NCBI GenBank assembly: GCA_002457215.1
Contig: NTJZ01000002.1
Span: 295,788-359,787, forward strand
Length of the DNA stretch: 64,000 nucleotides
Direction: 5' to 3'
Source of the DNA: OM182 bacterium MED-G28
GTDB taxonomy: Bacteria > Pseudomonadota > Gammaproteobacteria > Pseudomonadales > Pseudohongiellaceae
Part shown: piece by piece, positions 25,330 to 33,072 of the stretch
Layout: the number at the start of each line of letters is the position of its first letter
Numbering within the stretch: position 1 is the stretch's first letter
Program-made: the position numbers and the translations under genes
Notes under the pieces: model-generated
What the model was told of the DNA's origin: nothing
The model's database searches: none
What the model saw: only the letters and a program-made list of their open reading frames with translations

Positions 25330-26730
25330 ATGTCGCAACGCTATACGAGCTTGGTCAAAGTTTACCTTACCGCATTTAGCTTTTGTGCAATCGGATTTGT
25401 GCATGGAGATAACTCAGATCTACTAAAAGCGGCTGAGAGCAATGACACGAACACCGTGAATGCCATGCTTTTAGACGGTGCTGATGTAAGTGTTACTCAA
25501 ACTGATGGCGCGACAGCACTGCATTGGGCAGCCTATTGGAATGAGATTGATCTTGCTGCGAAGCTGCTGGAAGCAGGCTCTGAAATTAATGCTAAGAATG
25601 AGCTTGGCGTTGCGCCTTTATCCATAGCTTGCCGCAACGGCAGCTTGGCTATGGTTACAACTTTATTGGCACAAGGAGCTGATCCCTTAACGGAAGAACC
25701 GAGTGGCGAGACTGCACTAATGACCTGTGCGCGGACCGGGAGTGCAGGAGCCGTTATTCAATTACTTGCCGGTGGTGCAAATCCTAACGCCTTAGAAACC
25801 AATAGTGGCCAATCTGCATTAATGTGGGCAGCGTCTGGGGGCCATACTTCTGCAGTGCGGGCATTAATTGAAGCAGGTGCTAATACAAATGCTCAATCCA
25901 GAGGTAATTTTTCGCCTTTAATGTTCGCCGCAAGAGCAGGGGCCTTAGAAGTTGCCGGTTTACTCCTAGAGGCAGGAGCAACGGTTAATACGTCAACCAC
26001 TGACGGTTTGAGTCCTCTACTAATTGCTGCAGCCAGTCTAGATGCAATAACAGGCAGTGACTATCGATTAGTAGTTGAAAACAGTGATCACGAAACGCTA
26101 GGTTTATTGTTGCTAGAGTATGGTGCTGATGTGAATCAGGCAGATCAATATGGCATGACGTCCTTGCACTACAGCGTTGAGATGAACAAACCAATTTTAC
26201 TGAAAGCCCTATTAGATAAAGGAGCAGATCCGAATGCGCAACTTACCCAAGGGCTGCCTTTCAGAAGAGGCGATTATGTCGGGCGTGAAGCCTACAACGG
26301 AGCTTCACCATTTTGGTTAGCAGCGCGCCTTGGTGATGTTGACAAAATGAAATATCTACTGGACTCTGGCGCCGATCCAGAACTGCGGCAGGCCTGGGGT
26401 GTTACTCCGCTCATGGTAGCCGCCGGACTCACGCAATCAGACTCGCGCATGGTTGATGAAGCGAAACTTTTAGAAGCATTAAAAATGTTGGCTCTTGATG
26501 TAGGTGCCAATATATATGCGATAGACAGAAGTGGTCAGACTGCGATTCATGGTGCGGCCAACGTATCAGGAAATCGGCTAATTGAGTTTCTTGTGAGTTT
26601 GGGTGCTGACCCAATGGCTGAAGATAATCGTGGCCGCACTCCTCACGATGTTGCTATGCGAACTTTGAGGCCGAGACCAGTTACGGCCGCGTTGCTTAGA
26701 GAGCTTTCTAATAAAGTAGCCCCTTTATGA
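25330..26730 (+). CDS. Exported ankyrin-repeat protein
   Basis: This 466-residue protein begins four bases after the DUF1552 stop. A Sec-like signal (Y-L-T-A-F-S-F-C-A-I-G-F-V-H-G) is followed by roughly ten ankyrin repeats. These show the T-A-L-x-W-A-A, L-L-x-A-G-A-x-x-N-x and D-x-x-G-x-T-x-L-H patterns from about residue 35 to 455. A non-ankyrin spacer near 235-260 breaks the array. Ankyrin domains bind proteins. In this operon it may scaffold the DUF1592 and DUF1552 partners, a combination also known from other environmental bacteria. No enzymatic domain is visible. Confidence 0.88.
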   Translation: MSQRYTSLVKVYLTAFSFCAIGFVHGDNSDLLKAAESNDTNTVNAMLLDGADVSVTQTDGATALHWAAYWNEIDLAAKLLEAGSEINAKNELGVAPLSIACRNGSLAMVTTLLAQGADPLTEEPSGETALMTCARTGSAGAVIQLLAGGANPNALETNSGQSALMWAASGGHTSAVRALIEAGANTNAQSRGNFSPLMFAARAGALEVAGLLLEAGATVNTSTTDGLSPLLIAAASLDAITGSDYRLVVENSDHETLGLLLLEYGADVNQADQYGMTSLHYSVEMNKPILLKALLDKGADPNAQLTQGLPFRRGDYVGREAYNGASPFWLAARLGDVDKMKYLLDSGADPELRQAWGVTPLMVAAGLTQSDSRMVDEAKLLEALKMLALDVGANIYAIDRSGQTAIHGAANVSGNRLIEFLVSLGADPMAEDNRGRTPHDVAMRTLRPRPVTAALLRELSNKVAPL

Positions 26731-27092
26731 ATTATTCTGCCAGAACCTCCGTCATAATTTTTGTACTTATTTTTGGAGTTGCCTGCAGCAACTCACTCCA
26801 ACCCTCTCGAATTAGTCCAGTCAATGGTCTATTTGCTGACGATATTGCTGATTCAGAGGTGATGGGGAAATGGGCGAGAAGCTGCGCCTTGTGTCATGTC
26901 AGTGGGGTGGCAGACGCGCCACTAGTTGGTGATATCGATGAATGGGCGAGCCGACTTGCGCAGGGAGAAGAATTAATTCTTCAACATGTACTTGAAGGCT
27001 ATAACTCAATGCCTCCGTTGGGATATTGCATGTCTTGTGAAGAAAAAGATTTTAAAGCCATGATTGGATTTATGGCCGGAACCAATCAATGA
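26727..27092 (+). CDS. Small lipoprotein cytochrome c
   Basis: The 121-residue protein starts in an ATGA overlap with the ankyrin gene and ends in an ATGA overlap with the next one. A lipobox F-G-V-A-C (Cys20) predicts a membrane-anchored periplasmic protein. A single heme site C-A-L-C-H (53-57) is followed by G-V-A-D-A-P-L-V-G-D, and Met in N-S-M-P-P-L-G is a good sixth ligand. This is the cytochrome c5/class I pattern. A second Cys pair (C-M-S-C) near the end is unusual and may form a disulfide. It is likely to accept electrons from the flavoprotein encoded next or from the DUF1592 protein. Confidence 0.88.
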   Translation: MNYSARTSVIIFVLIFGVACSNSLQPSRISPVNGLFADDIADSEVMGKWARSCALCHVSGVADAPLVGDIDEWASRLAQGEELILQHVLEGYNSMPPLGYCMSCEEKDFKAMIGFMAGTNQ

Positions 27093-28483
27093 AAAATTCT
27101 TATCTACAACGCCAAGCTTACAAAAACCTAACGCGCCGTTCATTTCTTGCCTCTAGCTTAAGAGCAGCGCTATTTGGTGCTTATGCCATCAACAGCACAG
27201 CAATGGCTCAGTCAACACCCTGGCGGAATTGGTCCGGAGGCTTGTCTTGCCAGCCGCAGGGTCGATATGATATTTCTGGTGAAGATCAGCTAGTCGAATT
27301 ATTAAAAAGGACAACTGGCCCTATAAGACCTGTTGGCTCCGGGCATTCGTTCAGTCCTCTGGTTCCAACCGATGGACATCTTGTCGTTACCGATCAACTG
27401 AATGGGATTTTGGAATATGATAACAAGTCTATGGAGGCAACTTTTGGCGCGGGGTCCAGGCTGGGCGATCTGGGTGCGCCTCTTAATGAGATTGGTCAAG
27501 GCATGCTCAACTTGCCAGATATTGATAGACAAACAGTTGCTGGAGCTACAGCGACAGGTACTCATGGTACAGGGCTAAATTTTAATAGCCTTTCTGGTTA
27601 CATTACGGCACTGCGGCTCATTACTCCTAATGGTGATATTAAGGATATTGATGCTAGTGATGGTGATCTTTTTGATGCCGCGCGAGTGAATGTCGGCGCC
27701 TTGGGAGTTGTAACTCAGATTCGCATGCAGAACCGCGCTGCATACAAGCTCAAGAAACGAGAATGGACAGCGCCAACTGAAGACATACTGGCGAATTTTG
27801 ATGAGTTGGCTGCGGGCCATCGTCATTTTGAAATCTTTCCGCTGGTTTACTCTGATTTTTCCTTGGTTCTGCAAATTGATGAGTCAGAAGAGCCCATAGG
27901 CCAGACAATAATTCCTGCCGAGGAAGTAACACTTGCCGATCTCCGACCTTTAGGTATCGATGCGGCACCTGCAGAAAAATTGGCAATGAACAATGCCTTG
28001 GCAATGAATGCCCAAGTGAGCGAAGCGGTAGACCTGTCTTATAAATTATTATCGAATGTTCGCAGTAATCCGTTCAACGAAATGGAGTATTCAGTTCCGG
28101 CAGAAGTAGGTGCAGATTGTGTACGGGAAATACTTAAAACAATTTACGATAAAGCTATCGATGTTGCGTTTCCATTGGAATACCGCTACGTAAAACCAGA
28201 GTCGCCCTGGCTGAGTATGGCCTATGGTGATGAGCCTCATGCCACCATATCCATTCACAGGACTGCGAGGGAAGATTATCGTCCATACTTCGATATTATC
28301 GAGCCAATCTTCTGGAAATACGGTGGCCGCCCGCACTGGGGAAAGATTCATAGTTTGGGTCACACTGAACTCAGTCAGCTTTATCCGCGCTATGAGGACT
28401 TCATAGCGATTCGTGAGTCCTTAGACCCTAATGGGCGTATGTTGAACGAGCATCTAAAGAAATTATTTAACGTCTACGTCTAA
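27089..28483 (+). CDS. Tat-exported FAD-linked aldonolactone oxidase-like enzyme (ALO/GulLO family)
   Basis: The protein has 464 residues. A Tat signal (T-R-R-S-F-L-A-S-S, then hydrophobic to A-M-A-Q) is followed by the VAO-type FAD domain. G-S-G-H-S-F places His86 at the usual covalent-FAD position, and D-R-Q-T-V-A-G-A-T-A-T-G-T-H-G-T-G is the second FAD motif. The C-terminal ALO domain ends with P-H-W-G-K-I-H, which holds the conserved substrate-side Lys. The family oxidises aldonolactones or polyols (D-arabinono-1,4-lactone, L-gulono-1,4-lactone, alditols). Coupling to a cytochrome c gene suggests a dehydrogenase using cytochrome rather than a simple oxidase. Substrate unknown. Confidence 0.88.
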   Translation: MKNSYLQRQAYKNLTRRSFLASSLRAALFGAYAINSTAMAQSTPWRNWSGGLSCQPQGRYDISGEDQLVELLKRTTGPIRPVGSGHSFSPLVPTDGHLVVTDQLNGILEYDNKSMEATFGAGSRLGDLGAPLNEIGQGMLNLPDIDRQTVAGATATGTHGTGLNFNSLSGYITALRLITPNGDIKDIDASDGDLFDAARVNVGALGVVTQIRMQNRAAYKLKKREWTAPTEDILANFDELAAGHRHFEIFPLVYSDFSLVLQIDESEEPIGQTIIPAEEVTLADLRPLGIDAAPAEKLAMNNALAMNAQVSEAVDLSYKLLSNVRSNPFNEMEYSVPAEVGADCVREILKTIYDKAIDVAFPLEYRYVKPESPWLSMAYGDEPHATISIHRTAREDYRPYFDIIEPIFWKYGGRPHWGKIHSLGHTELSQLYPRYEDFIAIRESLDPNGRMLNEHLKKLFNVYV

Positions 28484-28502
28484 TAGATGCAAGGCAGAGT
28501 TA

Positions 28503-28528
28503 CACTTGGTCAAATGATTGATCAAGTG
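28503..28528. terminator. Hairpin between convergent genes
   Basis: The arms CACTTGGTCA (28503-28512) and TGATCAAGTG (28519-28528) give a 10-bp stem with one G-T pair and a six-base loop. It lies between the end of the flavoprotein gene and the end of the minus-strand gene at 28541. There is no T-run, so it is terminator-like only. Confidence 0.5.
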
Positions 28529-28540
28529 CAATGACGACCT

Positions 28541-29578
28541 TCAGTCACCGCTTCCAGCTTCATTGGCGCGTCGCTCATCAGCACGGGCACCGCGCAAAAT
28601 ATTGATCATCCCATAGTTGCCTTCATGACATGCGTATTCATAAAGCTGACCAGCGACTTTCGTCATTGGTAACTGGGCAGTAATCGTATCGGTAAATGTA
28701 GAAGGGTCCTCTAATGTCCACTGATAATCGATGGTGCTGTAGTTCACGCGAGTAAATCGTTCAGTTAAGACCTTATCTTTCGCTGTGCCAAAAGGGGGAA
28801 AGCTAGGTAGCAGCTCGCTAAAGTTTTTGGTTTCGACGACTAATGTGTCACCCTCGTAGTAGCCGCGAGAATCTCCTGTCCATAGGCGAATATTGTCATC
28901 TAGAGAACGGTCATTATCGAGGGGCACTATGCGAGCGTCATGAACCATCTCGGTCATGATGACCGCATGATCACGATTCTGGACTATCTGAATGTTGGCA
29001 TTGTAGCCTCCACCTGATAATGGCGGTCCAGCATTAAAGCCGATCATGCAGCGCTCAGAAAGGCCGCGGTCCTCAGGGCCGTCTTTCGCGATGCCACCGA
29101 AGACTGCGCGTACTGGACGATCGCCAGGTACATCGGGGCCCAGATTTGCTGTATGCAACATTGAGCCTTCTACTCTTTCTGGAAAGCGGCCATTGAGTGG
29201 GTAAGTAATGAGAGAAGTGCGAATATTTTCGCCAATTGCTGCTCCTTCGAACCAGAAGTTGTTATAGCCACCAGACCGTTCTGCTATTGGGGGTGCTTCA
29301 GGGTTAACATTAAGCTCGGCTTCCCGAGCATCCGCTGCGGCACGATTCGCAGCCCGATCAATCCGGGCCTGAGTTATTTCTTCTTGGGTTAAGAATTCGC
29401 GGTTACCTAATTCTTCAGGTCTTTGCATAGGCGTTTCGGAATTAAAGTTCCAAACACCTTGTAGGTCAGGCTGATCCCATTCTGTTCGAGGAACGGCATA
29501 ATCTTCGTTGGATTGAGCGAAGGACAAACTAATTGGGGCGATGAATGCTGAAACTAATAGTAGCAATTTGGTTTTCAT
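28541..29578 (-). CDS. Secreted protein of unknown function, paralogue of 29668-30693
   Basis: This 345-residue protein has a clean Sec signal ending S-F-A-Q (about 22) and an AGGAG ribosome-binding site. The mature part opens with D-L-Q-G-V-W-N-F-N and M-Q-R-P. It then shows N-N-F-W, R-T-S-L-I-T-Y-P-L-N-G-R-F-P, L-S-E-R-C-M-I-G-F-N-A-G-P-P, M-T-E-M-V-H-D-A-R-I-V-P, W-T-G-D-S-R-G-Y-Y-E-G-D-T-L-V-V-E-T and Y-E-Y-A-C-H-E-G-N-Y-G-M. The neighbouring paralogue shares all of these in the same order. Two conserved Cys may form a disulfide. I recognise the pattern from secreted proteins found near PQQ enzymes but know no function. Confidence 0.8.
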   Translation of the reverse strand: MKTKLLLLVSAFIAPISLSFAQSNEDYAVPRTEWDQPDLQGVWNFNSETPMQRPEELGNREFLTQEEITQARIDRAANRAAADAREAELNVNPEAPPIAERSGGYNNFWFEGAAIGENIRTSLITYPLNGRFPERVEGSMLHTANLGPDVPGDRPVRAVFGGIAKDGPEDRGLSERCMIGFNAGPPLSGGGYNANIQIVQNRDHAVIMTEMVHDARIVPLDNDRSLDDNIRLWTGDSRGYYEGDTLVVETKNFSELLPSFPPFGTAKDKVLTERFTRVNYSTIDYQWTLEDPSTFTDTITAQLPMTKVAGQLYEYACHEGNYGMINILRGARADERRANEAGSGD

Positions 29579-29667
29579 TGTTTTGCTCCTTTGGTTTTTG
29601 CGACCGTCATTATGGAGTCAGTTAAAAAGCTCTTACTTCTCTCCTTCAGCGGACTTATAGATTTAAA

Positions 29668-30693
29668 TTACTCTCCAGCGTCCTTTTCTAAGCGACGAGC
29701 GCCAGCTAAAGAGCCGGGCATCGAATAATTCCCTTCATGGCAGGCATATTCGTACCAGGGTTCAGGCGAGGCATAGAAACTCAATTCAGCAGTCCAGGTT
29801 TGACGATAAATATTACTGTCTTCAACAGTGAACTGATAAAAAATTTCGTTATCAGCGTAACGACTGAATTTTTCTATAACTCGACCTTCTTTCGTAATTG
29901 GTATAGAGCTTTGACTCATCTGTTGTGGGTGGATGTTTGTAGTTTCTACCACCAGCTCACCATCTTCATACCAGCCCACAGAATCACCAAACCATTGTTC
30001 TAAGGGCTGTGGCCGGCGATTAGCTCTTGCTTCTTGAGGCGTGTCAAAAATAGGAATAATTCGAGCATCATGCACCATCTCAACTAAAATCATCACATAG
30101 TCATCAGTTTGCACGAATTGGTAGGTATTGTTGTAAAGGGCGCCCATCATGCCTGGCCCCGCTTTATTGCCAAAACCCAAAAGGCAGCGTTCCGCATTAG
30201 GAAATGCCTCAGGGCCGCTATAGTCTGCGACACCGGTTGCGTAGCGATTACCAAAATTAGCTCGCTCGAAATCAAAATTTGGCGCTTCTAGGCGGGGGAT
30301 GCGGCCACTCTCAGGTTCAACAATGTAAGAAGTGCGATATTCGCCTTTAATTAGAGCCAGATTCGAGCCAGGGCTGACCCAGAAATTGTTATAGGCTCTG
30401 GTGCCAAAATCATCGGCCCCTGCTTCTGGCGTGTCATTGACGCCATCTCCTTCGTCCAAACCACCTTCAATGCCCGCTATTGGCGTCGCTGCGGCAATGA
30501 CTCTGGCTTCCTCCGGCGACACGATCAAGCTGTCTACGCCTTGCGGCCGTTGCAGGCTAGTCAAAGAGGCATTTGTCCAGATTCCTTCAAGGTTCGGACG
30601 CCCAGAGGTTTGCGCCACGGCACCGGACCAAGCCAGGGAAGCGCAGGCCAGTATGAATCCGGTTCTTAGTGTGTTTTTTAACAGGACTGTCAT
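29668..30693 (-). CDS. Secreted protein of unknown function, paralogue of 28541-29578
   Basis: The 341-residue protein has a Sec signal ending G-A-V-A-Q (about 28). The mature protein shares with its downstream neighbour an N-terminal N-L-E-G-I-W-T-N motif, a central E-R-C-L-L-G-F-G-N-K-A-G-P-G, E-M-V-H-D-A-R-I-I-P, G-D-S-V-G-W-Y-E-D-G-E-L-V-V-E-T and a C-terminal Y-E-Y-A-C-H-E-G-N-Y-S-M. The two genes are 89 bp apart on the same strand and are probably co-transcribed from the region shared with the divergent PQQ dehydrogenase gene. A tandem duplication is likely. Function unknown. Confidence 0.8.
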   Translation of the reverse strand: MTVLLKNTLRTGFILACASLAWSGAVAQTSGRPNLEGIWTNASLTSLQRPQGVDSLIVSPEEARVIAAATPIAGIEGGLDEGDGVNDTPEAGADDFGTRAYNNFWVSPGSNLALIKGEYRTSYIVEPESGRIPRLEAPNFDFERANFGNRYATGVADYSGPEAFPNAERCLLGFGNKAGPGMMGALYNNTYQFVQTDDYVMILVEMVHDARIIPIFDTPQEARANRRPQPLEQWFGDSVGWYEDGELVVETTNIHPQQMSQSSIPITKEGRVIEKFSRYADNEIFYQFTVEDSNIYRQTWTAELSFYASPEPWYEYACHEGNYSMPGSLAGARRLEKDAGE

Positions 30694-30930
30694 TTTGGGG
30701 AGCTCCTGATTCTTTTGCTCGTCGTTTTTGTTAGTTACTGTTATTACAACACATTATCAGAATTGAGAATACTCAAGAGCGACTAATTGCAGGAGAGTCG
30801 GATAAGTGAATCAGTAGAGCAGGCGAGCTGAAGTGAATTTGTCATAGAACTTGGAAACATTCGGAAATTGCATTTGAATGATTCAAATTTCTGTATGACT
30901 ATTAGCAACTCCAACTCAATAATAGTGCCC

Positions 30931-32895
30931 ATGAAAAATTCAAGTTTCAGACTGCTCGTTCTGATGATTTTTGGTTTCGCTCCTAGTGCTAATGGCCAAA
31001 CTGGAATGACCGACGGTGATTGGCGTTACTTTGGCGGTGATAGTGGTAGCAGTAAGTATTCTTCTTTGGACCAAATCGGAGTCGAGAACTTTGCAGAATT
31101 AGAAATAAAGTGGCGTTGGCAATCCATAGACGCCCGTTTTGATCTTGAACAATTAAAAGCTGAGTATCCGAATCTACGTATTGAAAATGATGTGCCCGAT
31201 GTCAGCATTAATGGTTTGAAATCGGCTCCGTTGGCGGTCGATGGTGTGCTTTATGTTTCGACGCCTTTGTATCAAGCGGCTGCCATCGATGCTCAGACTG
31301 GTGAAACGTTGTGGTCTTATGACCCTCGAAGCTATGCCTCAGGTATACCAACAATGATGCTGGGCTTTAGTAGCCGCGGTTTAGCTTATTGGTCTGACGG
31401 GGAAAGGTCACGAGTTGTGTGGGGTACTGGTGATGGTTACCTGGTCGAAGTTGACGCTCGAAGTGGTGAAGCTATTCGTGAATTTGGTGAAGATGGGCGC
31501 GTTGATCTCATCGCGGGCATTCCAAGAGCGCGACGACAGGCTCCAATTAATTATTCTGTAACCTCAGCGCCCATTATCGTCGATGATGTAATAATTGTAG
31601 GCGCAGCTATTTCTGATCAGCCCCACTACAAAGAAATGCCACCAGGCCATGTGCGAGGGTTCGATGTGCACACCGGAGAATTATTATGGACATTTCATAC
31701 TATCCCTCAGCCTGGAGAGTTCGGCAATGAAACTTGGGAAAACCGTTCATGGGAATACAGCGGCCATACTAATGTATGGACATTAATGAGTGCGGATAAT
31801 GAAGAGGGGATTGTTTATTTACCTGTCGGCGCGCCGACGAATGACAATTATGGGGGGCATCGTCTAGGAGATAATTTGTTCGGGAATAGCCTGGTTGCAC
31901 TGGATGCAAAAACTGGGGAGCGTCTTTGGCATTTCCAGATGGTGCATCATGACCTATGGGATTACGACCCGCCGGCAGCACCAAATTTAGTTGATATAAC
32001 TGTTAATGGTGAATCGATCAAAGCAGTAGCTCAGGTAACCAAGCATGGCTTCACTTTTGTTTTCGATCGACTCACCGGCGAGCCAGTCTGGCCAATTGAA
32101 GAAAGGCCGGTACCAGCTTCTGATGTGCCAGGTGAAAGGGCGTCGCCAACGCAACCGTTTCCGACTAAGCCCCCACCTTTTGAGCCTCAAAAGTTAAGTG
32201 TGGAACAACTAATCGATTTCACGCCGGAGCTGCGGGAATCTGCAATAGCAATGTTAGAACAACATCGCTATGGTGATATTTTCACTCCGCCATCACTGCC
32301 TACTGAGACGAGTTTTGGCACTATTCATGTGCCCGGCTATATCGGCGGTGCAAGTTGGATGGGTGCGGCCGTTGACCCGGAAACAGGAATTATCTACATA
32401 CCATCTGCGACAATTCCGAGTCGTTCCGGGCTCGCTATTCCGCCGGAAGAAGATGCAACTTTGAACTATGTCCGCAATGTCACTACGAACTTGCGTCCAA
32501 GAGGACTTCCTCTAATTAAACCTCCTTATGGTCGAATTACGGCTATTGATTTGAATGTTGGTGAGATTCTCTGGCAGGTTGCCAACGGGATGGGCTCTCC
32601 CACAATGCGAAATCATTCTGCCCTTGCGGGTGTGGATTTGCCTCCCTTGGGTAATGGCTGGGATCAAGTCTTGGTTACCAAGACCTTGTTAATCTCTGCG
32701 CAGAGAACACCCAATGAGGGCGGTAGCTATCCACTAGTAGCTCGAGATAAACTGACTGGAGACACTATTGCCGAGCTAGCATTACCAGCACAGCCTATAG
32801 GCCCTCCCGTGACTTATCTAAATAATGGTCAGCAACAAATTGCTGTCACTATAAGTGGCACACCGCCAGAATTATTAGTGGTTGGTTTACCCTAG
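30931..32895 (+). CDS. Exported PQQ-dependent dehydrogenase (second beta-propeller paralogue)
   Basis: I chose ATG 30931 because a normal Sec signal (K-N-S-S-F, hydrophobic core, A-N-G-Q) begins there; longer in-frame starts give an odd N-terminus, and no good ribosome-binding site supports any start. The protein is about 654 residues. The propeller carries the same landmarks as the protein at 3,428: W-R-Y-F-G-G-D-x-x-S-S-K-Y, H-H-D-L-W-D-Y-D-P-P-A-A-P, V-F-D-R-L-T-G-E-P-V-W-P-I-E-E-R-P-V-P and P-P-Y-G-R-I-T-A-I-D. It has a cleavable signal rather than a lipobox and no CxxCH. It probably oxidises a sugar or alcohol in the periplasm. The two divergent secreted unknown genes share its upstream region. 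Confidence 0.83.
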   Translation: MKNSSFRLLVLMIFGFAPSANGQTGMTDGDWRYFGGDSGSSKYSSLDQIGVENFAELEIKWRWQSIDARFDLEQLKAEYPNLRIENDVPDVSINGLKSAPLAVDGVLYVSTPLYQAAAIDAQTGETLWSYDPRSYASGIPTMMLGFSSRGLAYWSDGERSRVVWGTGDGYLVEVDARSGEAIREFGEDGRVDLIAGIPRARRQAPINYSVTSAPIIVDDVIIVGAAISDQPHYKEMPPGHVRGFDVHTGELLWTFHTIPQPGEFGNETWENRSWEYSGHTNVWTLMSADNEEGIVYLPVGAPTNDNYGGHRLGDNLFGNSLVALDAKTGERLWHFQMVHHDLWDYDPPAAPNLVDITVNGESIKAVAQVTKHGFTFVFDRLTGEPVWPIEERPVPASDVPGERASPTQPFPTKPPPFEPQKLSVEQLIDFTPELRESAIAMLEQHRYGDIFTPPSLPTETSFGTIHVPGYIGGASWMGAAVDPETGIIYIPSATIPSRSGLAIPPEEDATLNYVRNVTTNLRPRGLPLIKPPYGRITAIDLNVGEILWQVANGMGSPTMRNHSALAGVDLPPLGNGWDQVLVTKTLLISAQRTPNEGGSYPLVARDKLTGDTIAELALPAQPIGPPVTYLNNGQQQIAVTISGTPPELLVVGLP

Positions 32896-33072
32896 TACCT
32901 AAGCTTTGGAAAATATCTCTAGCCAAGGTGAGGATATGTTTGGCACGATGTGACTCGTTAAGGGTTTCAGGGTCCTTCAGGGCCATGGATATCTCCATGA
33001 CACTCAAACCAAAATCTGGTAAACAGGCAGTTAAACGGTCATTTTTAATTAGAGGCAGATTTATTTAGGGAT

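Noticed and set aside
32984..32999. Short inverted repeat CATGGA/TCCATG after the second PQQ dehydrogenase
   Set aside because: Only 6-bp arms and no T-run; too weak to call a terminator.
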